DNA of 6,974 nt from an uncultured Christensenellaceae bacterium (lineage in GTDB: Bacteria > Bacillota > Clostridia > Christensenellales > Christensenellaceae). Positions 1 through 5,755 of the stretch are shown here, in pieces (the first letter of the stretch is position 1; each line of letters opens with the position of its first letter). Where the stretch lies: assembly GCA_934438035.1 (NCBI GenBank), contig CAKSBK010000056.1, forward strand, positions 1 to 6,974. The letters run 5' to 3'. The position numbers and the translations under genes were made by a program. The notes below the pieces were generated by a model. The model was not told the DNA's origin, did not search any database, and was given only the letters and a program-made list of their open reading frames with translations.

Positions 1-1814
1 AGGAGATAGTAACGAGGGAATTTATTCTTGACAACAAGCCCTCGGGGATAATAAACATAATAGACGCAACGAATATCGAGAGAAACCTGTATCTTACCAT
101 GCAGCTTATAGAGCTTGATATACCTATGGTTATTGCGCTTAACATGATGGACGAGGTACGCCAAAACGGAGGGACAATAAGAGTAAACGAGCTCGAACGT
201 GAGCTCGGCGTTCCCGTAATACCCATATCGGCGGCGAAAAACGAGGGCATTGACGAGCTTATAGAGCATGCCGTTTACGTTGCAAAGCACGGCGAGAAGC
301 CGCGCAGACTGGATTTTTGCGATTCCGAGGCGGACGGAGAGGTTCACAGATGCATTCACGCCGTATGTCATTTGATTGAAGATCATGCGCAGGCGGCGGG
401 CATACCCGTTCGCTTTGCCGCTTCAAAGCTGATTGAGGACGACGGGCTTATTTTAGACAGGCTGAAGCTTGACGATAACGAAAAAGAGACTCTGGGGCAT
501 ATAATAACGGAGCTCGAGAACGGAACGGGAAAGGACAGAATGTCTGCTCTTGCGGATATGCGCTTTTCATTTATAACGAGGCTTTGCGACGAGCTTGTCG
601 TGCGCCCGCAGGAGAGTAAGGAAAGGCGGCGCAGCGAGAAAATAGACAGAATTTTAACGGGAAAATATACTGCGATACCTGCGTTTATACTCATAATGGC
701 GCTTGTTTTCTTCCTTACGTTCGGAGTTATAGGCAGCTTTTTATCAGATTTAATGGAGCAGGGCATAGGCTGGCTTCAGGGAGTTGTTGACGCTGCGCTT
801 ACAAGCTACGGGCTTAACCCCGTTGTGCATTCGCTTATAATAGACGGCGTTTTTGCGGGCGTGGGCAGCGTTTTAAGCTTTATGCCGATAATAGTGGTTT
901 TGTTCTTCTTCCTTTCTATTTTGGAGGACAGCGGATATATGGCGAGAGTCGCCTTTGTTATGGATAAGCTTTTAAGAAAGATTGGTCTTTCGGGAAGAAG
1001 CTTTGTTCCTATGCTTATCGGCTTCGGCTGTTCGGTTCCCGCAATAATGGCGACGCGCACGCTTCCCTCCGACAGAGACAGAAAGATGACCGTGCTTCTA
1101 ACGCCGTTTATGAGCTGCTCTGCAAAATTGCCTATTTACGGGCTTATGACGGCGGCGTTTTTCCCTAAAAACGGAACGCTCGTCATGGTAGGGCTTTATT
1201 TTATAGGGATTGCGGTGGGCGTATTGTTTATGCTGCTTTTAAAGGGCACAGCCTTTAAGGGAGAGCCCGTTCCCTTTGTAATGGAGCTTCCGAATTACCG
1301 CATGCCCAGCCCGAAAAATGTTTGGCAGCTTATTTACGATAAGGCTAAGGATTTTATAACGAGAGCCTTTACCGTAATATTTTTGGCGACGGTGGTAATA
1401 TGGTTTTTGCAGACGTTTGATACGCATTTAAACGTGGTTACGGATTCTAAGGACAGTCTTCTTGCGCTTATAGGCAGCTTTATTGCTCCCGTGTTTAAGC
1501 CTCTCGGTTTTTCAGACTGGAGAATTTCCACGGCGCTTATAACGGGCTTTACCGCAAAGGAGAGCGTAGTAAGCACGCTTACGGTTCTTTTCGGGGGCTC
1601 TTCGGCGGCGCTTTCGGGTATATTCACTCCCTTTACCGCTATGGTGTTTTTGATATTTACTCTTCTCTATACTCCCTGCGTTGCGGCGATTGCTGCGGTT
1701 AAAAGAGAGCTCGGCGCAAAATGGTCCGTCGGCGTGGTTATAGGGCAATGCCTTGTTGCGTGGATAGTCGCGTTTTTGGTGTTTACCGTGGGCAGCCTTT
1801 TCGGACTTGCGTAA
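1..1814 (+). CDS. feoB: Ferrous iron transporter FeoB, 5'-truncated by the window edge
   Basis: FeoB is the GTPase-coupled inner-membrane Fe(II) importer. The frame is open from base 3, and the N-terminal G1-G3 motifs lie outside the window, so the ATG at 99 is internal and not the start. Visible are the conserved stretch ATNIERNLYL before base 99, the G4 motif NMMD (141-152), the G5 motif SAA (228-236), and the helical GDI-like linker to about base 660. The membrane domain runs from about 672 to the end. It contains both gate motifs: GCSVPAIMATRT from about 1026, with CSV where many family members have CNV, and GFTAKESVVSTL from 1545. The LYTPCVAAIAAVKRELG segment near the end is also family-typical. 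The next gene begins 2 nt after the stop. FeoA is not visible and may lie upstream. Family identity is near certain. Confidence 0.97.
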   Translation, partial: EIVTREFILDNKPSGIINIIDATNIERNLYLTMQLIELDIPMVIALNMMDEVRQNGGTIRVNELERELGVPVIPISAAKNEGIDELIEHAVYVAKHGEKPRRLDFCDSEADGEVHRCIHAVCHLIEDHAQAAGIPVRFAASKLIEDDGLILDRLKLDDNEKETLGHIITELENGTGKDRMSALADMRFSFITRLCDELVVRPQESKERRRSEKIDRILTGKYTAIPAFILIMALVFFLTFGVIGSFLSDLMEQGIGWLQGVVDAALTSYGLNPVVHSLIIDGVFAGVGSVLSFMPIIVVLFFFLSILEDSGYMARVAFVMDKLLRKIGLSGRSFVPMLIGFGCSVPAIMATRTLPSDRDRKMTVLLTPFMSCSAKLPIYGLMTAAFFPKNGTLVMVGLYFIGIAVGVLFMLLLKGTAFKGEPVPFVMELPNYRMPSPKNVWQLIYDKAKDFITRAFTVIFLATVVIWFLQTFDTHLNVVTDSKDSLLALIGSFIAPVFKPLGFSDWRISTALITGFTAKESVVSTLTVLFGGSSAALSGIFTPFTAMVFLIFTLLYTPCVAAIAAVKRELGAKWSVGVVIGQCLVAWIVAFLVFTVGSLFGLA

Positions 1815-1816
1815 AT

Positions 1817-2023
1817 ATGGACGTTTTAAGTATAATAATATCGGCGGCGGTTGCGGCGTGGATATTTTTTGCGGTGAAATATGTAATAAAGCATAAAGAC
1901 GAATGCTGCGGCTGCTGTGAAAAATGCAAAGGATGCCAAGGCTGCAAAAAAGGAGAAAACGCAAATGGGAATAATAGAAAACAGGTGCTCGGTAAGAGAG
2001 TTTGCGGAAAAGAGCATAGATAA
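1817..2023 (+). CDS. FeoB-associated Cys-rich membrane protein, 68 aa
   Basis: This is a small protein of the FeoB-associated Cys-rich type, thought to work beside FeoB at the membrane, perhaps in handling Fe(II). The ATG follows the feoB stop by 2 nt and has no obvious Shine-Dalgarno, suggesting coupled translation. One hydrophobic helix spans about residues 4-24, followed by basic residues (KYVIKHK). A cytosolic Cys cluster follows, with cysteines at 30, 31, 33, 34, 37, 40 and 43 (pattern CCGCCEKCKGCQGC). Relatives I know of usually end soon after the Cys cluster. Here the frame continues for about 25 polar residues with one more Cys (63) and overlaps the nitroreductase gene by 59 nt. Family assignment rests on the TM-plus-Cys architecture and its position directly after feoB. 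The biochemical role is inferred, not established. Confidence 0.88.
   Translation: MDVLSIIISAAVAAWIFFAVKYVIKHKDECCGCCEKCKGCQGCKKGENANGNNRKQVLGKRVCGKEHR
1951..1967 (+). promoter_or_regulatory. Ribosome binding site fixing the nitroreductase start
   Basis: AGGAG at 1951-1955 sits 9 nt before the ATG at 1965. This favours 1965 over the in-frame ATG at 1917, which would add a Lys/Ala-rich 16-residue leader that is simply the Cys-rich coding DNA of the preceding gene read in another frame. The site lies inside the preceding coding sequence. Confidence 0.75.
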
Positions 2024-2474
2024 AGAAACGCTTTTGCGCATAGTTAACGCGGGAATGCAGGCGCCCTGCGCATACGGAAGAAGCGGCGCGGAGTTTTTGA
2101 TATTGACAGACCCCGGGGATATTAAAAAGGCGGCGGAGGTAAACCCCAACGCCAAGCCCGCAGAAAACGCTGCGGCGCTTATAATAACGCTCTATAACTC
2201 AAAGGACGACAAAAAGAAAAACGACTGGTGGGTTGAAGATATGTCTGCGGTTACGGAAAACATACTGCTAAAAATAACCGAAGAGGATTTAGGAGGCGTG
2301 TGGCTGGGAATTTACCCGCGCGAGGATAGGTCGGAATATTTAAAGAAAGCTTTCGTCGTTCCCGAAAACGTCACGCCCTTTTCGCTAATAGCTTTAGGTT
2401 ACCCCAAAACGGCTATGGAAGAAAAGAAGAGAAGAAGCCTGCCCGTTTATTTCGGAGGCTACGGAGAAAAATGA
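1965..2474 (+). CDS. Nitroreductase-family FMN flavoprotein, short form (169 aa)
   Basis: Predicted cytosolic FMN-dependent NAD(P)H oxidoreductase of the nitroreductase fold; the true substrate cannot be told from sequence. Family marks are the N-terminal phosphate-binding segment ENRCSVREF (residues 5-13, usually RRSxRxF), an APCA segment at 33-36 where the family has AP-SA-N-QPW, the central helix DMSAVTENILL (92-102), the GGVWLGIYP segment (110-118) and a LIALGYP segment near the C-terminus. The NxQPW flavin-site consensus is replaced by GRSGAEF (38-44), so this is a divergent subgroup. The length is at the short end for the family. The start at 1965 is chosen from its AGGAG site and from the ENRxSxRxF alignment. 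It overlaps the Cys-rich gene by 59 nt and the next gene by 4 nt (ATGA), so it is co-transcribed with feoB. A redox partner role in iron uptake is inference only. Confidence 0.9.
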   Translation: MGIIENRCSVREFAEKSIDKETLLRIVNAGMQAPCAYGRSGAEFLILTDPGDIKKAAEVNPNAKPAENAAALIITLYNSKDDKKKNDWWVEDMSAVTENILLKITEEDLGGVWLGIYPREDRSEYLKKAFVVPENVTPFSLIALGYPKTAMEEKKRRSLPVYFGGYGEK

Positions 2475-2986
2475 GCGTTTCAAAAAAAGCGTATATTGCG
2501 CCGGGCGTTAGAATAGTGGGGGACGTATCGATAGAGGAAGACTGCGGCGTTTGGTATAATGCGGTTTTAAGAGGAGACAGAGCGCCCGTGATATTAAAAA
2601 AGGGCTCTAATATTCAGGACGGAACCGTGCTTCATGTTGATTACGATACGCCGGTCGTAATAGGAAAGTACGTTACGGTGGGACATAACGCAACCGTTCA
2701 CGCATGCACGGTTAAGGACTATGCGCTTATAGGCATGGGCGCTACGGTATTAAACGGAGCGGTTATTGAAAAAGGGGCGATGGTTGCCGCAGGTGCGCTC
2801 GTGACGAAAAATACGGTTATTCCGGAATACAGCCTTGCCGTGGGAGTTCCCGCAAAGGCGGTAAGAAGGCTTACGGAGGAGGAAATTTTAAAGAACCGCA
2901 AAAACGCAGAGGATTATGTTAAAGAGGCGAGAGAATACCTTCTAAAAAGCGAGGTTGACAGAGAGGATCGTTCTGATATAGAATAA
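2471..2986 (+). CDS. Gamma-class carbonic anhydrase-like hexapeptide-repeat protein (171 aa)
   Basis: Left-handed beta-helix protein of the gamma-carbonic anhydrase/YrdA-CaiE type, predicted to be a homotrimer with metal sites between subunits and to interconvert CO2 and bicarbonate or a related small molecule. The three metal-ligand histidines are all present: H55 (in VLHVD), H72 and H77 (in GHNATVHAC). The supporting family residues WYNAVLRGD (28-36) and NIQDG (47-51), equivalent to the Arg/Asp/Gln/Asp set of Cam-type enzymes, are also intact. Hexapeptide repeats run from about residue 9 to 127 and end in the VGVPAKAVRR cap, followed by a charged C-terminal helix (about 134-160). There is no long acidic loop as in archaeal Cam, so it is CamH/YrdA-like, and activity in this subgroup is often unproven. 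The start codon overlaps the nitroreductase stop (ATGA), with GGAG just upstream. Confidence 0.93.
   Translation: MSVSKKAYIAPGVRIVGDVSIEEDCGVWYNAVLRGDRAPVILKKGSNIQDGTVLHVDYDTPVVIGKYVTVGHNATVHACTVKDYALIGMGATVLNGAVIEKGAMVAAGALVTKNTVIPEYSLAVGVPAKAVRRLTEEEILKNRKNAEDYVKEAREYLLKSEVDREDRSDIE
2955..2984 (+). promoter_or_regulatory. Possible internal promoter for the HAD gene
   Basis: A perfect TTGACA (2955-2960) lies in the 3' end of the carbonic-anhydrase-like gene, followed after 18 nt by TAGAAT (2979-2984), 5/6 to consensus; TATAGA with a 16-nt spacer is an alternative. A transcript would begin near 2990, just at the hairpin at 2996-3023, and carry the HAD gene. TTGACA also encodes part of a Val-Asp-Arg stretch, so chance is possible. 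Confidence 0.4.
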
Positions 2987-2995
2987 AGTAAAGAA

Positions 2996-3035
2996 AAGGG
3001 AAGCGGCAAGAGCTGTTTCCCTTAATTATATTTTT
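2996..3035 (+). terminator. 12-bp hairpin with U-rich tail between the feoB operon and the HAD gene
   Basis: Arms AAGGGAAGCGGC (2996-3007) and GCTGTTTCCCTT (3012-3023) pair over 12 bp, including two G-U pairs, around an AAGA loop. The following AATTATATTTTT is U-rich but interrupted, so it is probably a leaky terminator for the feoB operon or a 5' stabilising hairpin for the HAD transcript. The GGAG of the HAD gene begins right after it. Confidence 0.6.
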
Positions 3036-3045
3036 GGAGTGAATT

Positions 3046-3705
3046 ATGATAAAAGGAGCAATTTTTGACCTTGACGGAACGCTTTTAGATTCCATGCCGG
3101 TTTGGACGAGTATCGGCGCAAGATATTTAAAAACTCTCGGAATAACGGTTGACGAGCGTTTTTATGACGACGTGCGCTTTATGAAGATTCCCGATTATGC
3201 GGAGTATTTTAACAAAAGATACGGTCTTAATGAAGATTCCTTCGGGCTTAAGCTTAAAATAAACGACATGATGAAATATTACTACTTTAATGAGTTTAAG
3301 CTTAAAGAAGGGGTGAAGGAATTTCTTTTAACCGCCAAGAAAAACGGCGTTAAGCTTGCCGTGGCAACGGCGACGGACGCTTATCTTGTCGAAGAGGTGC
3401 TTAAAAGAAACGGCGTGTTGGAGCTCTTTGACGCGCGCTTTTCCTGCCGGGATTACAACACGGACAAGGACGAGCCTAAAATTTATGAGCTCGCACTTTC
3501 GGCTATAGGAACCAAAAAAGAGGAAAGCTATATATTTGAGGACGCGCTTTACGCGATAAAGACCGCAAAAAAGGCGGATTTTCCCGTTTGCGCGGTTTAC
3601 GACCCCGCCGCTAAGGAGGATTGGGAAAGTATAACCGAGCTTTCCGACGTTACCGTTAAAAGCTTTAAAGAGGCGAAGGATAAATTTTTCGGTTCTGCGC
3701 TTTAA
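3046..3705 (+). CDS. HAD-superfamily phosphatase, subfamily I (beta-phosphoglucomutase-like), 219 aa
   Basis: Predicted cytosolic Mg-dependent phosphatase or phosphomutase acting on a small phosphorylated metabolite; the substrate is not readable from sequence. All four HAD motifs are visible: motif I FDLDGTLLDS with nucleophile D8 and acid/base D10; motif II near AVATATD (105-111) with T108 as the likely Thr; motif III Lys at K141 in DKDEPKIY, where the usual KPxP is altered to KDEP; and motif IV FEDALYAI with E165-D166. A helical cap domain fills about residues 16-90, which marks subfamily I. GGAG at 3036-3039 stands 6 nt before the ATG. It lies 59 nt after the preceding gene, behind a hairpin and a possible promoter, and ends in its own terminator, so it may be partly independent of the feoB operon. 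Confidence 0.93.
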   Translation: MIKGAIFDLDGTLLDSMPVWTSIGARYLKTLGITVDERFYDDVRFMKIPDYAEYFNKRYGLNEDSFGLKLKINDMMKYYYFNEFKLKEGVKEFLLTAKKNGVKLAVATATDAYLVEEVLKRNGVLELFDARFSCRDYNTDKDEPKIYELALSAIGTKKEESYIFEDALYAIKTAKKADFPVCAVYDPAAKEDWESITELSDVTVKSFKEAKDKFFGSAL

Positions 3706-3715
3706 TTAAATATCT

Positions 3716-3748
3716 AAAAAAACGGCCGCCCGAAAAGGGCGCTTTTTT
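3716..3748 (+). terminator. Intrinsic terminator of the HAD gene
   Basis: Arms CGCCC (3727-3731) and GGGCG (3737-3741) around a GAAAA loop, with T6 at 3743-3748. The A7 tract at 3716-3722 can pair with the T tract, so it could also function on the - strand. Confidence 0.85.
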
Positions 3749-3965
3749 ATCTGCTTTTAAGCTGCTTGCGAATGAATGCCTAAGAGAGGCGGAGCGTCAA
3801 AAGACAATAAGGCTTGCTATGCGCTGAAATATTTACGGAATTATACTGTTTATCTGTTTTAATATCCTACGAATGTGCTTTTTGCCGGCGAGCCTCTTTA
3901 CGTTATTACACCGGGAGATTTTTTATAATCGCTTAAGCTTTTCTTTCGTGCGGATTTCGGCATAC
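3749..3965. other. Convergent intergenic spacer with no recognised gene
   Basis: This stretch lies between two facing terminators. I see no ORF with a ribosome binding site, no tRNA-like fold and no promoter pair that I would defend. Short open frames exist on both strands, for example a + frame from about 3836 that runs through the acpP terminator and ends at 3994, but its composition is not protein-like. An AGAGGC/GCCTCT pair about 100 nt apart (near 3785 and 3891) is the only long-range complementarity noted. It may be decayed sequence. Confidence 0.5.
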
Positions 3966-3993
3966 AAAAAAAGCTCCCTAAAAGGGAGCCTTT
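3966..3993 (-). terminator. Intrinsic terminator of acpP
   Basis: On the - strand, GGCTCCC and GGGAGC pair around a TTTTA loop (6 G-C-rich pairs at 3973-3978/3984-3989, then one G-U and three A-U pairs), followed by seven U (3966-3972). It begins 9 nt after the acpP stop. Confidence 0.93.
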
Positions 3994-4002
3994 GAATTGC
4001 GA

Positions 4003-4215
4003 TTATTTTTCGCAGAGGTTAACGAGATCCGCAACGCATTTAATATCCTGGTTGCCGTCGATAACTACGTCAAATTCGTCCTCAATCGCCATAACGATTT
4101 CTACCATGTCGAGAGAATCAATCTGCAGGGATTCGAAAGTGGTATCCATAGTGATACCGGAAACGTCGATATTAACCTGCTCTTTAATTATATTCTTAAT
4201 TTTTTCAAGTACCAT
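4003..4215 (-). CDS. acpP: Acyl carrier protein (70 aa)
   Basis: Small acidic carrier that holds acyl chains on a 4'-phosphopantetheine arm during fatty acid synthesis. The attachment motif is IDSLDMVE, with Ser34 as the modified residue. It is followed by the conserved acidic recognition helix II (DMVEIVMAIEDEF, 36-48). The usual DLGADSLD is here SLQIDSLD, and the protein is a few residues shorter than the typical 75-80. An AGGAGG at 4223-4228 lies 7 nt before the ATG. The gene is not next to any fab gene here; it has its own promoter and terminator and is probably transcribed alone, downstream of and in the same direction as eno. A specialised carrier for another pathway cannot be excluded, but no partner enzyme is nearby. 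Confidence 0.93.
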   Translation of the reverse strand: MVLEKIKNIIKEQVNIDVSGITMDTTFESLQIDSLDMVEIVMAIEDEFDVVIDGNQDIKCVADLVNLCEK

Positions 4216-4250
4216 TAAAGTGCCTCCTGATAATGTATAAATGATTGCCT

Positions 4251-4264
4251 GCGCTTTAAAACGC
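4251..4264 (-). promoter_or_regulatory. Imperfect palindrome at the predicted acpP transcription start
   Basis: GCGCTTTAAAACGC reads the same on both strands except for one position in each half (GCG-N-TTTAAA-N-CGC). It lies at about +2 to +15 of the predicted transcript, where an operator could act. It does not match the FapR operator I know. The assignment is speculative. Confidence 0.25.
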
Positions 4265-4272
4265 TATATAAC

Positions 4273-4301
4273 ATAATAATGCAGGCGGGCGATAAAGTCA
4301 A
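4273..4301 (-). promoter_or_regulatory. acpP promoter
   Basis: On the - strand, TTGACT (4301-4296) and TATTAT (4278-4273) are separated by exactly 17 nt, which predicts a start near 4266 and a leader of about 50 nt. This is a strong sigma-A-type promoter. Confidence 0.8.
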
Positions 4302-4310
4302 GCGTTTAAC

Positions 4311-4355
4311 GGCGGCATAAATAATACAGAAGCTTTATAAGCTTGCATGCCCGCC
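4311..4355 (-). repeat. Structured eno-acpP spacer (nested inverted repeats)
   Basis: GGCGGCAT (4311-4318) is complementary to ATGCCCGCC (4347-4355) with one bulged base. Nested inside is the hairpin AAGCTT-TAT-AAGCTT (4330-4344). It starts immediately after the eno stop on the - strand, but no U-tract follows the last arm, so it is not a classical terminator. It may protect the eno mRNA 3' end or terminate weakly. Confidence 0.4.
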
Positions 4356-5654
4356 TTATTTTGAAGAACAGCAGCATTTATCGGCGTTTAAGTTCTGTAT
4401 GGACGCACCGCCCGCAAAGCGCGCATATTCGCCGAGCTCAGATTCTATCATTAAAAGCCGGTTGTATTTTGAAGTGCGCTCCGCTCTTGCGGGCGCTCCC
4501 GTTTTAATTTGACCGCATCTTGAGGCGCAGGCGAGGTCGGCGATAAAGGAATCCTCGGTATCTCCCGAGCGGTGAGATACTATTTGAGAAAGTCCGTTGT
4601 CTCTCGCAAGGCGGATTGCGTTTATTGTTTCGCTTACCGTTCCTATTTGATTGGGTTTTATAAGCACGGCGTTAGCAAGCTTTCTTGAGATTCCCATGCG
4701 TATTCTTTCGGGATTTGTAACAAAAAGGTCGTCTCCGACGGTTTGAATTTTAAGCGCACGGGTCAGCTCCTCGTGAGCGCTAAAGTCGTCTTCCGCCATA
4801 CCGTCTTCAATTGATATTACGGGGTAATCTCGGCAAAGAAATAAATAATGCTCCATAAGCTCGCCCGAGCTTAAAATGAGTCCGCTTTTGGGCTGCTTAT
4901 AATATCCGTCGTCGCTTAACCATTCCGTTGCGGCGCAGTCAAGCGCAATTCCGAAATGCTTTTTTGGGGAAAGTCCGGCATCGTGCGCAGCGCTTAAAAT
5001 AAGCTCGAGCGCCTCTTCATCTCCCGAAAGGTCGGGAGCAAAGCCGCCTTCGTCCCCGACAAGAGTGGATAACCCTTTTTTCTTCAAAAGCGCTTTAAGC
5101 GCCATATACGTTTCCATTCCCATATCCATTGCGCTTCTAAAGCTGTCTGCGCCGTAGGGCATGAACATAAACTCCTGAATATCGAGATTATTTGAGGCGT
5201 GCGCGCCGCCGTTTAATATGTTCATCATGGGGCAGGGCAAAACGGGCTCGCCCTCTGAAAAAAGCGTTCTGTAAAGAGGAAGCTTCTTCTTGTTTGCGTC
5301 GGCGCGGGCATACGCCATAGAAACCGCCAAAATGGCGTTTGCGCCTAAGCGTGATTTATTCTGCGTGCCGTCGAGGCTTATAAGGGCGCAGTCAAAATCC
5401 TCCAAGCAGGAAAAGCTTTTACCCGAAAAGGCGTCGGAAATGTCGCTGTTAATAGACAAAACCGCCCCCGTCACTCCCTTTCCCGAAAACCGTGCGTCGC
5501 CGTCTCTTTTTTCATGAGCTTCGTGGCTGCCGACTGAGGCGCCCGAGGGAACAAGCGCTTCGCCGAAAACTCCGTCTTCAAAATCAATTCTTGCGTATAC
5601 GGAGGGTATACCGCGTGAATCTATAAGCTCGGCTCCTTTAATCTTTGTTATCAT
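4356..5654 (-). CDS. eno: Enolase (phosphopyruvate hydratase), 432 aa
   Basis: Cytosolic glycolytic enzyme that dehydrates 2-phosphoglycerate to phosphoenolpyruvate. The catalytic set is complete: Ser40 in PSGASVG, His152 in GGAHASNN, Glu161 in DIQEFM, the acid Glu202 in GDEGGFAP, metal ligands Asp239, Glu283 (SIEDG) and Asp308 (GDDLF), the base Lys333 in LIKPNQIG, the phosphate-binding segment SHRSGDTED (360-368), and Lys384 in GQIKTGAPARAERT. Length is normal. Oddities are DSRGIPSV where nearly all enolases have DSRGNPTV, GASVG for GASTG, EKRD for ELRD, and a C-terminal tail ending in CCCSSK. These suggest a divergent lineage or a second paralogue, but no active-site residue is lost. GGAGG at 5661-5665 lies 6 nt before the ATG; an out-of-frame ATG at 5659 is ignored. 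It has its own probable promoter after the thiT terminator. Confidence 0.96.
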   Translation of the reverse strand: MITKIKGAELIDSRGIPSVYARIDFEDGVFGEALVPSGASVGSHEAHEKRDGDARFSGKGVTGAVLSINSDISDAFSGKSFSCLEDFDCALISLDGTQNKSRLGANAILAVSMAYARADANKKKLPLYRTLFSEGEPVLPCPMMNILNGGAHASNNLDIQEFMFMPYGADSFRSAMDMGMETYMALKALLKKKGLSTLVGDEGGFAPDLSGDEEALELILSAAHDAGLSPKKHFGIALDCAATEWLSDDGYYKQPKSGLILSSGELMEHYLFLCRDYPVISIEDGMAEDDFSAHEELTRALKIQTVGDDLFVTNPERIRMGISRKLANAVLIKPNQIGTVSETINAIRLARDNGLSQIVSHRSGDTEDSFIADLACASRCGQIKTGAPARAERTSKYNRLLMIESELGEYARFAGGASIQNLNADKCCCSSK

Positions 5655-5687
5655 ATCATACCTCCGAAAATTTTATTTTAGAGAGAT

Positions 5688-5717
5688 ATTATATGGAAAA
5701 AAGCGCAAAATACACAA
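5688..5717 (-). promoter_or_regulatory. Probable eno promoter
   Basis: On the - strand, a perfect TATAAT (5693-5688) is preceded after 18 nt by TTGTGT (5717-5712), a weak -35. The -35 overlaps the U-tract of the thiT terminator. The start would lie near 5681, about 27 nt before the ATG. Confidence 0.6.
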
Positions 5718-5744
5718 AAAAAGAAGCCCTCTTAAAAAGAGGGC
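5716..5744 (-). terminator. Intrinsic terminator of thiT
   Basis: On the - strand, GCCCTCTT and AAGAGGGC form a perfect 8-bp stem (5737-5744 / 5726-5733) with a 3-nt loop, followed by TTCTTTTTTT. It starts 12 nt after the thiT stop and separates thiT from eno. Confidence 0.96.
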
Positions 5745-5755
5745 AGATTTAAAAA

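Noticed and set aside
99..101. ATG at 99 as the feoB start
   Set aside because: The frame is open to the window edge, and the preceding codons encode the conserved FeoB stretch ATNIERNLYL, so the true start lies outside.
1917..1964. Upstream ATG at 1917 for the nitroreductase gene
   Set aside because: It would add a Lys/Ala leader made of the Cys-rich gene read in another frame. AGGAG at 1951 and the family N-terminus both point to 1965.
1512..1964. 150-codon open frame antisense to the end of feoB
   Set aside because: It lies wholly opposite well-conserved coding sequence, has no ribosome binding site or recognisable domain, and its composition looks like a shadow frame.
3836..3996. Open + strand frame in the convergent spacer
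   Set aside because: No ribosome binding site or family resemblance, and it runs through the acpP terminator, so it is probably chance.
3992..4240. Open + strand frames overlapping acpP
   Set aside because: They are the complement of a clearly recognised acyl carrier protein gene with its own RBS, promoter and terminator.
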